From positions 186,001 to 250,000 of the forward strand of contig CAYNTO010000001.1 in NCBI GenBank assembly GCA_964400355.1: a DNA stretch of 64,000 bases, in the 5' to 3' direction. Under the pieces are notes generated by a model. That model did no database searches and was not told the DNA's origin. It saw only the letters and a list, made by a program, of their open reading frames with translations. Shown piece by piece: positions 34,237 to 43,231 of this stretch; position 1 is the stretch's first letter, and every line of letters starts with the position of its first letter. The position numbers and the translations under genes were made by a program. The stretch is from JACKAL01 sp964400355 (GTDB lineage: Bacteria > Bdellovibrionota > Bdellovibrionia > Bdellovibrionales > JAGQZY01).

Positions 34237-34994
34237 GCCAAGCCTCCATGTGTGGACTGTAAACAGTCGTAGATTTGTGACTCCAACTCGAGATAATTTT
34301 TTTCGTGTTTAAAGTCGATCCAGCGCTCCGGCTTATTGTGTGGAACTAGAATGTCCTCAACAATACGACCTGGTGTAGAGGCCATGACGAGCACCCTGTC
34401 TGCCATGAATAATGCCTCTTCTATGTTGTGAGTGACCAAAATAAGGCCACTGTTCGACGCATTCATTGTGCGGACCACGTCTTCGAGCACAGAATCTTTG
34501 GTGAGCGTATCGAGAGCTGCAAAGGGTTCGTCGAGCAGCAAAATTTCAGGCTGGGCGGCCAGTCCCCGCGCTATACCTACGCGTTGTTGCATGCCCCCTG
34601 AAAGTTCGTACGGATACAGTGAGTACGCACTCTGTAAACCAAAAAGTGTTAAGTATTCCTGAGCCTGTTCACGCAAGTGAGAGCGTTCACCGCGCGCCCT
34701 AAGAGCAAAGACAATATTTTCGCCCGCAGTCTTCCACGGAAAGAGCGCATAGTTTTGAAAAATCACCACGCGTTCTCGAGAGGGTTTACGAAGAGGTTGG
34801 TTCTTATAAATAATTTGCCCAAGTGTCGGAAGGCGCAATCCCGCCAATAAATGGAGTAGCGAAGTTTTGCCACAGCCCGATGGCCCGACTATAGCGATGC
34901 GGGCGTTTTTGGCCATTGAGAATCGAATATTACGAAGGATTTCGTTGTTGCCGATAGTGAGCCCCACATTGTGGCATTCGAGAAGTTTACTCAT
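34233..34994 (-). CDS. ABC transporter ATP-binding protein (NitT/TauT family)
   Basis: A 253-residue ATPase. Walker A is GPSGCGKTS near residue 38, the Q-loop is FQNYALFPW, the signature is LSGGMQQRVGIAR, and Walker B is LLLDEPFAALD, followed by the H-loop in VTHNIEEAL. The ATG at 34994 overlaps the permease gene end by 8 bases; a TTG two codons upstream is less likely. It energises the transporter encoded on both sides. Confidence 0.95.
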   Translation of the reverse strand: MSKLLECHNVGLTIGNNEILRNIRFSMAKNARIAIVGPSGCGKTSLLHLLAGLRLPTLGQIIYKNQPLRKPSRERVVIFQNYALFPWKTAGENIVFALRARGERSHLREQAQEYLTLFGLQSAYSLYPYELSGGMQQRVGIARGLAAQPEILLLDEPFAALDTLTKDSVLEDVVRTMNASNSGLILVTHNIEEALFMADRVLVMASTPGRIVEDILVPHNKPERWIDFKHEKNYLELESQIYDCLQSTHGGLA

Positions 34995-35775
34995 GTTCAA
35001 CTCTCAAGCTCCAGCGCACCAGCCGTCGGCGTAAACGTAAAAATAAGTTATCAAAAATTAAGCCCACGCAGCCGATCACCACCATACCAGCGACGACGTG
35101 ATCGGCACGAAGCATGTTTTGGCTCACCTGAATAAAGTAACCGATACCGGATGGGGTGGCCACCATCTCAGCCGCCATTACCGCCATCCAGGCAAAACCA
35201 AATCCAATGCGGTACCCAGTGAGTATTGAGGGAAGAGCCGCCGGCCAGATCACGTCTTTTAATATCACCCATCGCGAACTTCCGAGCGAACGAGCGACAT
35301 CCAGATGATGGGAATTAACACCTTCCACTCCAGCCCAGGTATTGAGGAGTATGGGGAAAAACGAGGCGATAGTTGTGAGACTCAATGACGGGCCGTTGCC
35401 AAGTCCAAACCATAAAATACTCAGTGGAATCCAAGCAATGGGCGGGATAGGTCGCAAAAAGTGAAGTGTGGAACTGAGAAGGCGATTCCATAGCGCGCTT
35501 GTACCTACAATCAGTCCGATACTTGTCGCCACCACGACAGAAATCAAAAAGCCCGCGATCACGCGCCCAAGGCTCATCCCAACCTGTACAACAATTTCGC
35601 CACTACTCATCAGTTCAATCAGGGCATTAAAAACAGAAAGGGGTGACGGCAATATAAACGAATTGATCGTCCCGAAAGAACTTGCCGTTTGCCACATGAG
35701 AATAAACATCACCGGAAGGAGAAGTGGTAACAAAAAGCGCTTTAAGCGTGCGGGAGTCAGGCTACGGACAGCCAT
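34987..35775 (-). CDS. ABC transporter permease (SsuC/TauC type)
   Basis: A 262-residue inner-membrane permease with six helices and the ATPase-contact loop EGVNSHHLDVARSLGSSRWVILKDVIWPAALPSILTGYRIGFG. The start at 35775 is preferred because its ATG comes one base after the beta-lactamase TGA and follows GGTGAG; longer versions would run into that gene. Permease, ATPase and binding protein are in one operon. Confidence 0.9.
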   Translation of the reverse strand: MAVRSLTPARLKRFLLPLLLPVMFILMWQTASSFGTINSFILPSPLSVFNALIELMSSGEIVVQVGMSLGRVIAGFLISVVVATSIGLIVGTSALWNRLLSSTLHFLRPIPPIAWIPLSILWFGLGNGPSLSLTTIASFFPILLNTWAGVEGVNSHHLDVARSLGSSRWVILKDVIWPAALPSILTGYRIGFGFAWMAVMAAEMVATPSGIGYFIQVSQNMLRADHVVAGMVVIGCVGLIFDNLFLRLRRRLVRWSLRVEHE

Positions 35776-35776
35776 C

Positions 35777-36619
35777 TCACCAAAGGCCTTTTTCTGCGAG
35801 AATTTTTTTTGTAATTTCCTTGGCTCGTGGGCCTCCGTAGCCACTCTCAACGGGCTGGAGGTCGCTAAAATTTGTTACAGCAATGTAGGACTGACCATCT
35901 TTTTCGATGTGAGCAATAAACCAGCCAAAATGAACTTTATGCTCACTGTCGTAAAAATTGGAGCCCGTTTTACCGTGGAGATGATAGCCGTTTGGCGAAA
36001 TTTCGATGTAGGTCAGGTCACGTGTCACTTGCATCGCGCGCTCAGAGGCCGGCAACTGGTTGAGCCATAGCTTTTTCATAAAGACCACCTGCTCGTAAGC
36101 AGAAATCTTCAGTGCAGCTCCAGAACTGTTGGGAGCAACCAACCAGGCCTCGGTAATTCCCGCAGAGAGATCCTGATTGCCGTAATCAAAACGCTTCAAA
36201 TATTTTTGAAGTTTCTTTTTTCCAATGCGCGGAGTGAGCTTTTGCGAAAACCACACTACCGAGTCGCGCATCCAAGTTTGTGCATTATGATCCATGTTGT
36301 GTTGTTCAAGACTATTCTTAGTGCCATCCCATTTAAGAGTCTGATTTTCATCTATTAAAATTTTAGAATCAAACGCCATTACGGCCAAAGGAACTTTAAA
36401 CGTTGAGGCCACCGGAAACTGTGTGCGGCAGCGCTGTTCACCGATAACCGCATCGAATGTGCGCGTATTCATATTGTAAAGTAAGAAGCACGCATCTAAT
36501 CCCTCGAGATATTGAGGTTTTACCGGCTCAGCCGCAATTCCAGGAGTTTTTTGTCCACTGGTGGCTGCGCAGGAAAGTGTGAAGATAAAAGCAACTGCGA
36601 CAAATAAATTTTTAATCAT
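35777..36619 (-). CDS. Class D (OXA-type) beta-lactamase
   Basis: A 280-residue serine hydrolase with an N-terminal signal and a Cys at 17 that could be lipidated. All class D motifs are present: STFK (Ser72, Lys75), SVV (Ser120-Val122), FDYGN (Tyr146-Asn148), a Trp at 159 and KTG (217-219). The Lys75 side chain is normally carboxylated in this class. The ATG at 36619 is chosen over a TTG at 36655. The TGA is one base from the next ATG, so it is translationally coupled to the ABC permease. No mobile element flanks it, so it looks like a native chromosomal gene. Spectrum cannot be read from sequence. Confidence 0.92.
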   Translation of the reverse strand: MIKNLFVAVAFIFTLSCAATSGQKTPGIAAEPVKPQYLEGLDACFLLYNMNTRTFDAVIGEQRCRTQFPVASTFKVPLAVMAFDSKILIDENQTLKWDGTKNSLEQHNMDHNAQTWMRDSVVWFSQKLTPRIGKKKLQKYLKRFDYGNQDLSAGITEAWLVAPNSSGAALKISAYEQVVFMKKLWLNQLPASERAMQVTRDLTYIEISPNGYHLHGKTGSNFYDSEHKVHFGWFIAHIEKDGQSYIAVTNFSDLQPVESGYGGPRAKEITKKILAEKGLW

Positions 36620-36757
36620 CGGCCATAGTATTCCCGCGATTTTTCGAAGAAGCAACGATCAACCTTACATTCTGAACCTGTGTATTTGCTGTCGCCAAAC
36701 GCGAAAGTGGGCCGCGATTTGTAGGGAGTGGAGCCTATATTTTCTTGGCCTTAAAGT

Positions 36758-36849
36758 TGGCGGAGGATGCGAGATTCGAACTCGCGTTACCTTTTAACGG
36801 GTAAACTTGCTTTCCAAGCAAGCGGATTCAACCACTCTCCCAACCCTCC
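36758..36849 (-). tRNA. tRNA-Ser (anticodon GGA)
   Basis: The minus strand folds as a 92-base cloverleaf. The acceptor stem is GGAGGGT/ATCCTCC, the anticodon stem CTTGC/GCAAG encloses TTGGAAA with GGA, a long variable arm follows (typical of tRNA-Ser), then GCGAG-TTCGAAT-CTCGC. The discriminator G and CCA are encoded. It reads UCC/UCU codons. Confidence 0.96.
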
Positions 36850-37158
36850 GGGACAGAACTATTGGTCTGCTAAGTAGCGATAAATTTGTAACAATGGGTG
36901 CCGTGAGAGTCTAGAGAAATATAGGTGCATTTGGGCCCAGAAAGCCCAACTCCATTTTACCAGTTTACAAACGAATGGGTGCCAGATCGAATCCATACGT
37001 TTTAAATCCATGCCACTCCGTTGCAAAATATTGTGTCATTTCGCTAACATAGAAAGTTTACACTTTGGCCGTACAACCCTGAAATCTTTTCGTGGACCGT
37101 TGTGAAAATAGGATCTCATTAGTAAAAATGAACGCAACTCATTAAAAAGGGAGATGAG
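36850..37158. other. Intergenic region upstream of the S41 protease and tRNA-Ser
   Basis: This 309-base region contains the divergent promoter zones of the tRNA and the protease gene. A small hairpin (TTGGGC 36931-36936 with GCCCAA 36944-36949) and a 10-base direct repeat AATGGGTGCC (near 36893 and 36973) are the only structures seen. No open frame with a ribosome site was found. Confidence 0.5.
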
Positions 37159-39198
37159 ATGCTCAAGAAAACGCTGGTTCTTTCATTCGTTCTGGTCGCA
37201 TTCGTTAACTGCTCTAAGGACAATGATCATAAACCGCTTCAGTCCATTCCTAGCGACACTCCCACTGAGTTTATCAACGACAAAGGTGAGGTTGTAGACA
37301 CGCAGGATCCCACCAAAGATGAACAAGAACAGGCGCCTTTAGCGTCGCTGGATGAAAACGTAAAACAGGCTTGGAACTCTTTAAATTTTGGAGAAGAGTT
37401 TTTAATGTCGGAACTTATCGGTTCAGATATTTGCTCTATAAGTGAAAAGCAGTTTGTTGGTTGTTTCTTCGCAGCCCATGAATTGACTGAGTATGCTTAT
37501 GGTCCCGGCCATGTTCTGGTTATTTCGGGCCAACAGAATAAAGAATTCGTCGGTGAGCTCGTCTATATAGATGGATACTTGTCGGTTCATAAGATTCCGG
37601 CAGCGACTTTAGATACAGAAGACCCTAAGGAAGTTTCCGCGTACGCAAAACGCGAGAATGATTTCTTTAAGGAAACAGTAAAGGCCGCCAAGCTTGCCTA
37701 TGCGAGCAAATTTGCGACAAACCCAGGCGTACAGTCTGCTTCGAACGCGTATAAAAAAGCATTTCCCAAGGCTAAAAAAGCACTCGATGCAGCTTTGCGC
37801 ACAAAAGACAAAAGCAAAGTAGGCGTTGCTGGGCAAAATCTTAAGGACATCGTTTCTGGAATCAATTCCAATCGTGAATTTCTCAACACGTCTGTTTTCG
37901 CACCGTATGCCAACTTAGTTAAAAAGGCCTTCGCCGCTATTCCAGAGCTCGATCGCGGCGTTGTTGCAATGAGAGCATTTAATACGTATCTCAGAAACTC
38001 TGCTGATGGACATGCTCGTATCGACCTGCATGATCGTTTAAAGGCCGAACTCATCGGAATCTCAGCGGAGCCCGAGGTACAGTATGGTATCGGAACAAGT
38101 GTCACTGCCAATAAGAACGGTGTGTATCTCGCACCACTTCCGGGTTCTGCTGCCGAAGCCGCTGGCGTCCAACAGAACGATCGCGTGGTTAAAGTGAACG
38201 GCGCTGACGTCACTGGAATCGATGATGCCGTTAGGCTCATCAAAGGTGAGCGCGGAACAGAAGTTGTGCTTGTGGTGGAGCGCTGGGCTGATAAATCGCA
38301 ACACCTTATTTCCATGAAGCGTGGTCCGATAGTGACTCGCTCGCACACGCTATACACGAAAGTTGTAAACGGAAAAACCTACGGAATGATCGTTATCGCA
38401 ACCTTTATGGATAACGAAATGGCGCAACAGGTTCGCGAATTCGTCACTCAAAATGACAATGCTGTAGAGGGTTACATTTTGGATTTGCGCAACAACCCAG
38501 GTGGTCTATTGAATCAGGCTGTGGATCTTTGCGGGGTGTTTTTGCCGGCGAATAGCGCTGTTGTCGCGGCCAGTTCTGAAACAGATATCGATGTTATGGA
38601 TCCCAACACCATGGATTACACCACTCAAAGTGAGGCGACTAAGAAAAGCTTAGTTATCCTTATCAACGGAAGATCAGCCAGTGCTTCGGAAGTGGTTTCT
38701 GGAGTGTTGCAAGAGTACAAACGCGGCCTAGTTGTTGGAACACAATCCTTCGGTAAAGGCACGATGCAGAGATCAAACAATCTTTCTCACCCCGACGTGC
38801 CCGAGTACGAAATTTGGTCATTGTTTGCGGCTGAAGAGATGACGATCACTGGACCTATGCGTTTTTCATTGGTGAACTTTTGGAAAACCACTGGTCGCTA
38901 CTTCTATCCATCGGGCAGAACGCCAGAGTGGGTGGGTGTAACACCCGACGTGGTTGTGACTTCAGATCCATTTTCAGCAGAAATGTTCAGTCCGCGTGAG
39001 CAAGACCAGTATCCATTCAGTTTTGGAGATCTCGGCGCATCGTGGGTGCAAACCCGTCCGGAACTTGTTACGCAAGTGAACGACTGTGTGAACTCTCAGG
39101 GCGCTTCGGTAAAAACGTGGAACGCCAATGAGGGCAAAAAGCCTTTCGTAACGAACTACCAAGAGTTGTTTGCGTACGATGCGCTCAAGTGTATTTGA
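37159..39198 (+). CDS. C-terminal processing protease, PDZ-S41 family
   Basis: A 679-residue secreted protease with a signal sequence (residues 1-19; Cys19 suggests a lipoprotein with an atypical lipobox). Residues 45-270 are a long N-terminal helical domain. A PDZ domain follows at about 310-385 (GVYLAPLPGSAAEAAGVQQNDRVVKVNG). The S41 domain contains VEGYILDLRNNPGGLL, then SASASEV with Ser508 and FGKGTMQ with Lys533, the 25-residue spacing of the Ser/Lys dyad in Prc/CtpA. It would trim the C termini of periplasmic or lipid-anchored proteins. A GGGAGATGAG site precedes the ATG. Confidence 0.92.
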   Translation: MLKKTLVLSFVLVAFVNCSKDNDHKPLQSIPSDTPTEFINDKGEVVDTQDPTKDEQEQAPLASLDENVKQAWNSLNFGEEFLMSELIGSDICSISEKQFVGCFFAAHELTEYAYGPGHVLVISGQQNKEFVGELVYIDGYLSVHKIPAATLDTEDPKEVSAYAKRENDFFKETVKAAKLAYASKFATNPGVQSASNAYKKAFPKAKKALDAALRTKDKSKVGVAGQNLKDIVSGINSNREFLNTSVFAPYANLVKKAFAAIPELDRGVVAMRAFNTYLRNSADGHARIDLHDRLKAELIGISAEPEVQYGIGTSVTANKNGVYLAPLPGSAAEAAGVQQNDRVVKVNGADVTGIDDAVRLIKGERGTEVVLVVERWADKSQHLISMKRGPIVTRSHTLYTKVVNGKTYGMIVIATFMDNEMAQQVREFVTQNDNAVEGYILDLRNNPGGLLNQAVDLCGVFLPANSAVVAASSETDIDVMDPNTMDYTTQSEATKKSLVILINGRSASASEVVSGVLQEYKRGLVVGTQSFGKGTMQRSNNLSHPDVPEYEIWSLFAAEEMTITGPMRFSLVNFWKTTGRYFYPSGRTPEWVGVTPDVVVTSDPFSAEMFSPREQDQYPFSFGDLGASWVQTRPELVTQVNDCVNSQGASVKTWNANEGKKPFVTNYQELFAYDALKCI

Positions 39199-39241
39199 TA
39201 AAATACAAAGTGCAGCTGTCGCGCAATTCGAAGCTCAGAAT

Positions 39242-39271
39242 AAAAAAGCCGACCATCGAGTCGGCTTTTTT
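39242..39271. terminator. Terminator of the S41 protease gene
   Basis: AAAAAAGCCGAC (39242-39253) pairs with GTCGGCTTTTTT (39260-39271) around a six-base loop. The flanking A and T runs make it usable from both strands. Confidence 0.92.
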
Positions 39272-39300
39272 CGTTCTGCTATTACTTTTTGAATTCGCTC

Positions 39301-39329
39301 TGTAAAAAAAGGGCGCTGTGGTAGCGCCC
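39301..39329 (-). terminator. Second (distal) copy of the rnpB terminator
   Basis: On the minus strand GGGCGCTACCACAGCGCCC is followed by TTTTTTTACA. It is a near-exact duplicate of the hairpin at 39333-39362, three bases away. Confidence 0.88.
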
Positions 39330-39332
39330 GGC

Positions 39333-39362
39333 TGTAAAAAAAAGGGCGCTGTGGTAGCGCCC
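39333..39362 (-). terminator. First (proximal) copy of the rnpB terminator
   Basis: On the minus strand GGGCGCTACCACAGCGCCC is followed by TTTTTTTTACA. It starts about 12 bases after the predicted 3' end of rnpB. Confidence 0.9.
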
Positions 39363-39374
39363 TTTAAAAAAATC

Positions 39375-39737
39375 TTGGTTCAACTGTAAGCCGGATTCTG
39401 TCTTTCCCAAAATAAATCTTGAGAGAGGCTACCATTCATCTACGCTCATCATTACTGATGCGCTTGAGCGACCCTACCCGGAAGCCACGTGCAGGCGACA
39501 CGTAAACGCTTCCCTATTTGATCTTGCTTCGTGCAGAGTTTAGCTGTTTTCACTCCAGCGACTCCCTCAAGAGCTCCCGTTCCCGCTCAAGAGATCAATG
39601 CCCTGGACATTCTCTCTGTTCCACTGTTCCTCGCCTTGCGGCGGAAGGGCGTTACCCTTTGCACTGCCTTATGAAGTCCGGACTTTCCTCGAAACCTCTA
39701 CCGAAATAGAGTCCTCGCGATAGCCCATTGAACCAAT
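39375..39737 (-). ncRNA. rnpB: RNase P RNA (type A)
   Basis: The minus strand carries the conserved RNase P core. GAGGAAAGTCCGGACTTC lies near the 5' side, GTAACGCC in the P9-P10 region, AGATGAATGGTAGCC near the 3' side, and ACAGAATCCGGCTTAC closes P4. The ends pair as TTGGTTCAA (39728-39736) with TTGAACCAA (39375-39383), giving helix P1. The length of about 363 nucleotides is normal for type A. It processes tRNA 5' ends with RnpA. Ends are set by P1 and are approximate by a few bases. Two tandem terminators follow. Confidence 0.95.
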
Positions 39738-39898
39738 GCCCTAGGTTTAACCAGAATCACTACTAATAGCAATAAAAGAACTTTCATCTGGTATTTTAGA
39801 GAAAAACTCGAATCCGGAACTGAGCTAATAACCGCGCGAAATGACTTAACTTTGACACATCTCCGGGTGTGGTGCCGGCCACAGAGGAACGTGCTTGG

Positions 39899-40921
39899 CT
39901 AGCGCTTCTGCGCGAACACCACAAGTTCGGTGCCTTGGCGGCGAGGGGGGGAGAGTTCCCAGCGCTTCCAGTACATGAGGCGAAAATGGGGCTCTAAGAG
40001 ATCGCGCAACTCCCACTCCGAGCACCCCCAGGGGGGTCCGAAGCGTTTGGGGTGCACGAAGAAAATGCCAAGCAGATAGCCGGTGTCTTCTAAACAGTTC
40101 TTCCACACACGGATCAGATCCTTGCGTTTGCCGGGATCAATCGCACAAAACAGAGTGTGTTCAAAGATCACATCGGTTTTTCGCGATTCGCTCAAATTAA
40201 AAATATCATCCACCTCAAATTTTAAAGTGGGTGGTTTTGGATAGAGTGCTTTTGCGTCGGCAATCGCTTTTTCCGAAATATCAATGCCGGTGACGAGGTG
40301 ACCGGCGCGGGCGAGAAAGTGAGCGTCGTGACCGCGACCACAACCCAGGTTGAGAAAACGACTTTTTTGTAACTTAATTTGCGGCAGGATCGGCTCAATT
40401 GCCGGGTGCGGCCCGTCCAGATCCCAGGGAATATCGCTCACCTGATAGCGATCGTCCCAAAATGCGGACTTGGTGGCGTCTTCAAGAGGAAGATAATAAT
40501 TGCCAAGACTGTATGTTTTCTTGTTCCAGGTGAAACTGTCATTGGATTTTACGGTAACAGCTTCAAAAAAAGCCGCCTGCGCTTTTCGTAAAAACACGAA
40601 GGGTATTTTTTTGTCGGTCCAGCCGATAAGGCGGCCCCAGTCGTCCAAACACAATTTCTCGAGTAAAATTTCGGCGCGGAATTCGTAAGGAAATAGGGCA
40701 AATAATTTGTCGCCCTTCACATCGATGTTTTGCACGACAAGTGGCTTATCAAAAGCCTCAACCACCACGCGCTCATCGGGTGGAGAGACGGTCCACACCG
40801 CGGTGTTTTCGTCGATACTCAGATTTTCAAGAAGGGTTTTGCCGTAAACGGCGTCGTTCATCCTTAAGCCTTCGCTCAAAACAAAATAGCCTTCTTCATC
40901 AATTGAAATTCGCTTTTGCAT
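39899..40921 (-). CDS. SAM-dependent methyltransferase, TPMT/thiol-methyltransferase-like, with N-terminal extension
   Basis: A 340-residue protein. Residues 150-340 form a Rossmann methyltransferase: AFWDDRYQVSDIPWDLDGPHPAI (the TPMT-type opening), the SAM loop FLNLGCGRGHDAHFLARAGH, VTGIDISEKAIADA, VDDIFNL and FEHTLFCAIDP. TPMT-like bacterial enzymes methylate thiols, selenium, tellurium or halides. Residues 1-145 are an extra domain with beta-rich composition that I do not recognise. No partner gene is apparent. Confidence 0.83.
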   Translation of the reverse strand: MQKRISIDEEGYFVLSEGLRMNDAVYGKTLLENLSIDENTAVWTVSPPDERVVVEAFDKPLVVQNIDVKGDKLFALFPYEFRAEILLEKLCLDDWGRLIGWTDKKIPFVFLRKAQAAFFEAVTVKSNDSFTWNKKTYSLGNYYLPLEDATKSAFWDDRYQVSDIPWDLDGPHPAIEPILPQIKLQKSRFLNLGCGRGHDAHFLARAGHLVTGIDISEKAIADAKALYPKPPTLKFEVDDIFNLSESRKTDVIFEHTLFCAIDPGKRKDLIRVWKNCLEDTGYLLGIFFVHPKRFGPPWGCSEWELRDLLEPHFRLMYWKRWELSPPRRQGTELVVFAQKR

Positions 40922-40974
40922 AGAGGAATACTAACATGGGCTAAGGCCATGGCGAAGCATCGGGTGAGCTAAAC

Positions 40975-40995
40975 AGAGCGTTAAAAAGACGCTCT
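40975..40995 (-). terminator. Possible hairpin after the 40997-41461 gene
   Basis: AGAGCGT (40975-40981) pairs with ACGCTCT (40989-40995) around a seven-base loop. No T-run follows on the minus strand. Confidence 0.4.
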
Positions 40996-40996
40996 A

Positions 40997-41461
40997 TTAC
41001 TTTTTCTTTTTAGGAGTTTCTGCAGCCGCCTCGGGAGCAGGCTCAGGGGGTAGTTTACCATCTGGAGGCAGCGAGATCTGTAATGCCTCGGAAAACTCCA
41101 CATACGTGTCGCTGATCTTTTCCATTTTAGCGACCCAGTCGTTGCCGTTTTCCGAAGTAATTCCAAACGTCCCTTCGCGGGCGATACGATTGGCAGAGCC
41201 GTCCTCACCGGGAATACTGTAGAAAAACTTAAAGCGGGCTTCCATACGTTTGCCGGCTTCTTGAACGTGCAGTTTGATTTCGGGATTTTCGATCTGGGAC
41301 GCAGACGGGTTGGTGTCCTTGAGGTAAACGGCCAGGTATTCTTTGAGTACAGACTCAAGGCGTACCTGTTGCTCTGCGCTTAGACCCTCAGATGAGGTTC
41401 TCATCAGAATCCAACTCAATGCCACAATGATGGCCACCATAAACAGGCTCAGGTACTTCAT
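40997..41461 (-). CDS. Membrane-anchored protein of unknown function
   Basis: A 154-residue protein starting at the ATG at 41461 behind GGGAG. One hydrophobic anchor (residues 2-19) is followed by an extracytoplasmic domain with helices and strands (EQQVRLESVLKEYLAVYLKD, ARFKFFYSIPGE), and a Pro/Ala/Lys tail ending in KKKK. No family is recognised. It is divergent from the carboxylase operon with about 150 bases between starts. Confidence 0.62.
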   Translation of the reverse strand: MKYLSLFMVAIIVALSWILMRTSSEGLSAEQQVRLESVLKEYLAVYLKDTNPSASQIENPEIKLHVQEAGKRMEARFKFFYSIPGEDGSANRIAREGTFGITSENGNDWVAKMEKISDTYVEFSEALQISLPPDGKLPPEPAPEAAAETPKKKK

Positions 41462-41613
41462 TCGTGTTACTCCCGTGTCGTTATGCTTCGAGTCTATCGC
41501 AAAAAAGACGAAAGTCACAGATTCGTAACACCATGACGCGGCCTAGAATGAAATGTGTTTTCCTTCAGAACTCCCTAAGATGGGTGCCATTTCTAACGGG
41601 GAGAAACCACACA

Positions 41614-43230
41614 ATGTCCACTACGCCAGCCATAGAGACTCAACTGGACACCGGTTCATCGGAATTTAAAAATAATCGCTCCTGGATGACCCTCCAGATC
41701 GAGCAGCTCAAGCAGCGTGTACACTCCGCGCAGCTCGGTGGCGGAAGCGACGCCATTCAAAAACACACCAAGCGCGGCAAACTCACCGCGCGCCAACGCA
41801 TCGAAAAATTAGTGGATCGCGATGGCGCATTTTTAGAATTCTCTGCACTTGCTGCATGGGACATGTATGAAGGCTCAGCGCCCGGAGCTGGAGTGGTGAC
41901 CGGTATTGGTCGTATTTGCGGCCAGGAGTGTGTGATCGTGGCCAACGATGCCACCGTTAAGGGCGGCACGTATTTTCCCATGACGGTGAAAAAACATTTG
42001 CGCGCCCAAGAGGTGGCGATGGAAAACGGACTGCCATGCATATATCTTGTCGATAGCGGTGGCGCCTTTTTACCAAAGCAGGACGAAGTATTCCCCGATC
42101 GCGATCACTTTGGACGGATATTCTACAATCAGGCGCGCATGTCGGCCAAAGGCATCGCTCAGATCTCGGTCGTGATGGGAAGTTGCACGGCCGGTGGAGC
42201 GTACGTGCCGGCGATGAGCGACGAAAACATTATTGTTAAAGACAACGGTACAATTTTTTTAGGTGGCCCACCTTTAGTGAAGGCCGCAACTGGCGAGGAA
42301 GTGACGGCACAGGAATTGGGTGGAGCGGTCGTGCACAGTAGCGTGAGCGGTGTGACGGATCACATTGCCGAAGACGACAATGACGCCATTCTTATTTGTC
42401 GCGATATCGTGAGCCACCTCAACAAGAAAAAAGAAATTCCTGTAGTACTCCGTGAGGTGCAGGAACCCAAATACGAAATCGACGAACTCCTAGGTGTGAT
42501 TCCCGAAGATTCGCGCAAACCCTTTGATGTGCGCGAAGTGATCGCGCGCATTGTGGATGGCAGTGAGTTTCACGAGTTTAAAGCGACCTATGCGACGACA
42601 ATCGTTACCGGTTTCGCGCACATTTGGGGAATTCCGGTGGGGATTATCGCTAACAATGGAGTTATCTTTAGCGAGTCAGCATTAAAAGCCGCGCATTTTA
42701 TTGAACTGTGCGAGCAGCGCCGAATCCCTCTTGTATTTTTGCAAAACATCACGGGCTTTATGGTCGGCAAGAAATATGAAAACGAAGGTATCGCCAAACA
42801 TGGTGCAAAAATGGTAATGGCCGTTAGCACCGCTTCGGTTCCTAAGTTCACCGTGATCATTGGTGGCTCCTATGGAGCAGGAAACTACGGAATGTGTGGG
42901 CGCGCCTATCAGCCCCGCCAATTGTGGATGTGGCCAAATGCGCGCATTTCCGTCATGGGCGGCGAACAAGCGGCCAACGTTCTTCTCACTGTAAAAATGG
43001 ATCAACTCCAGGCGGAGGGGAAATCCATGAGTGAAAAGGAGCAGGGCGAGCTTAAGGCGCCAATTTTAAAAAAATACGAAACAGAAAGTTCAGCATATTA
43101 TTCCACGGCTCGATTGTGGGATGACGGAATTATCGACCCTCGCGATACGCGTCGTGCATTGGCTTTAGGACTGGGCGCCAGCTTTAACTCACCTTGGGAA
43201 AAATTAGGCCAAGGTGTTTTTAGGATGTAG
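41614..43230 (+). CDS. Acyl-CoA carboxylase, carboxyltransferase (beta) subunit, likely methylcrotonyl-CoA type
   Basis: The ATG at 41614 follows GGGGAG; a longer in-frame start would add about 50 unlikely residues. The 538-residue protein is typical of MccB. It has two crotonase-like halves, with GGGSDAIQKHTKRGKLTARQRIEKL at the N terminus, SCTAGGAYVPAMSDE forming one oxyanion region, and GGSYGAGNYGMCGRAYQPRQLWMWPNARISVMGGEQAA forming the second. The last motif is characteristic of 3-methylcrotonyl-CoA carboxylases. It moves the carboxyl group from biotin to the acyl-CoA. The next genes fit leucine breakdown. Confidence 0.92.
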   Translation: MSTTPAIETQLDTGSSEFKNNRSWMTLQIEQLKQRVHSAQLGGGSDAIQKHTKRGKLTARQRIEKLVDRDGAFLEFSALAAWDMYEGSAPGAGVVTGIGRICGQECVIVANDATVKGGTYFPMTVKKHLRAQEVAMENGLPCIYLVDSGGAFLPKQDEVFPDRDHFGRIFYNQARMSAKGIAQISVVMGSCTAGGAYVPAMSDENIIVKDNGTIFLGGPPLVKAATGEEVTAQELGGAVVHSSVSGVTDHIAEDDNDAILICRDIVSHLNKKKEIPVVLREVQEPKYEIDELLGVIPEDSRKPFDVREVIARIVDGSEFHEFKATYATTIVTGFAHIWGIPVGIIANNGVIFSESALKAAHFIELCEQRRIPLVFLQNITGFMVGKKYENEGIAKHGAKMVMAVSTASVPKFTVIIGGSYGAGNYGMCGRAYQPRQLWMWPNARISVMGGEQAANVLLTVKMDQLQAEGKSMSEKEQGELKAPILKKYETESSAYYSTARLWDDGIIDPRDTRRALALGLGASFNSPWEKLGQGVFRM

Positions 43231-43231
43231 A

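Noticed and set aside
36880..37000. Direct repeat AATGGGTGCC as a possible attachment site next to tRNA-Ser
   Set aside because: The repeat is not part of the tRNA 3' end, is only 10 bases long, and no integrase or mobile genes are nearby.
39333..39365. Two hairpin copies considered as a start of a CRISPR or REP array
   Set aside because: There are only two copies with a three-base gap, and both have T-runs placed to terminate rnpB.
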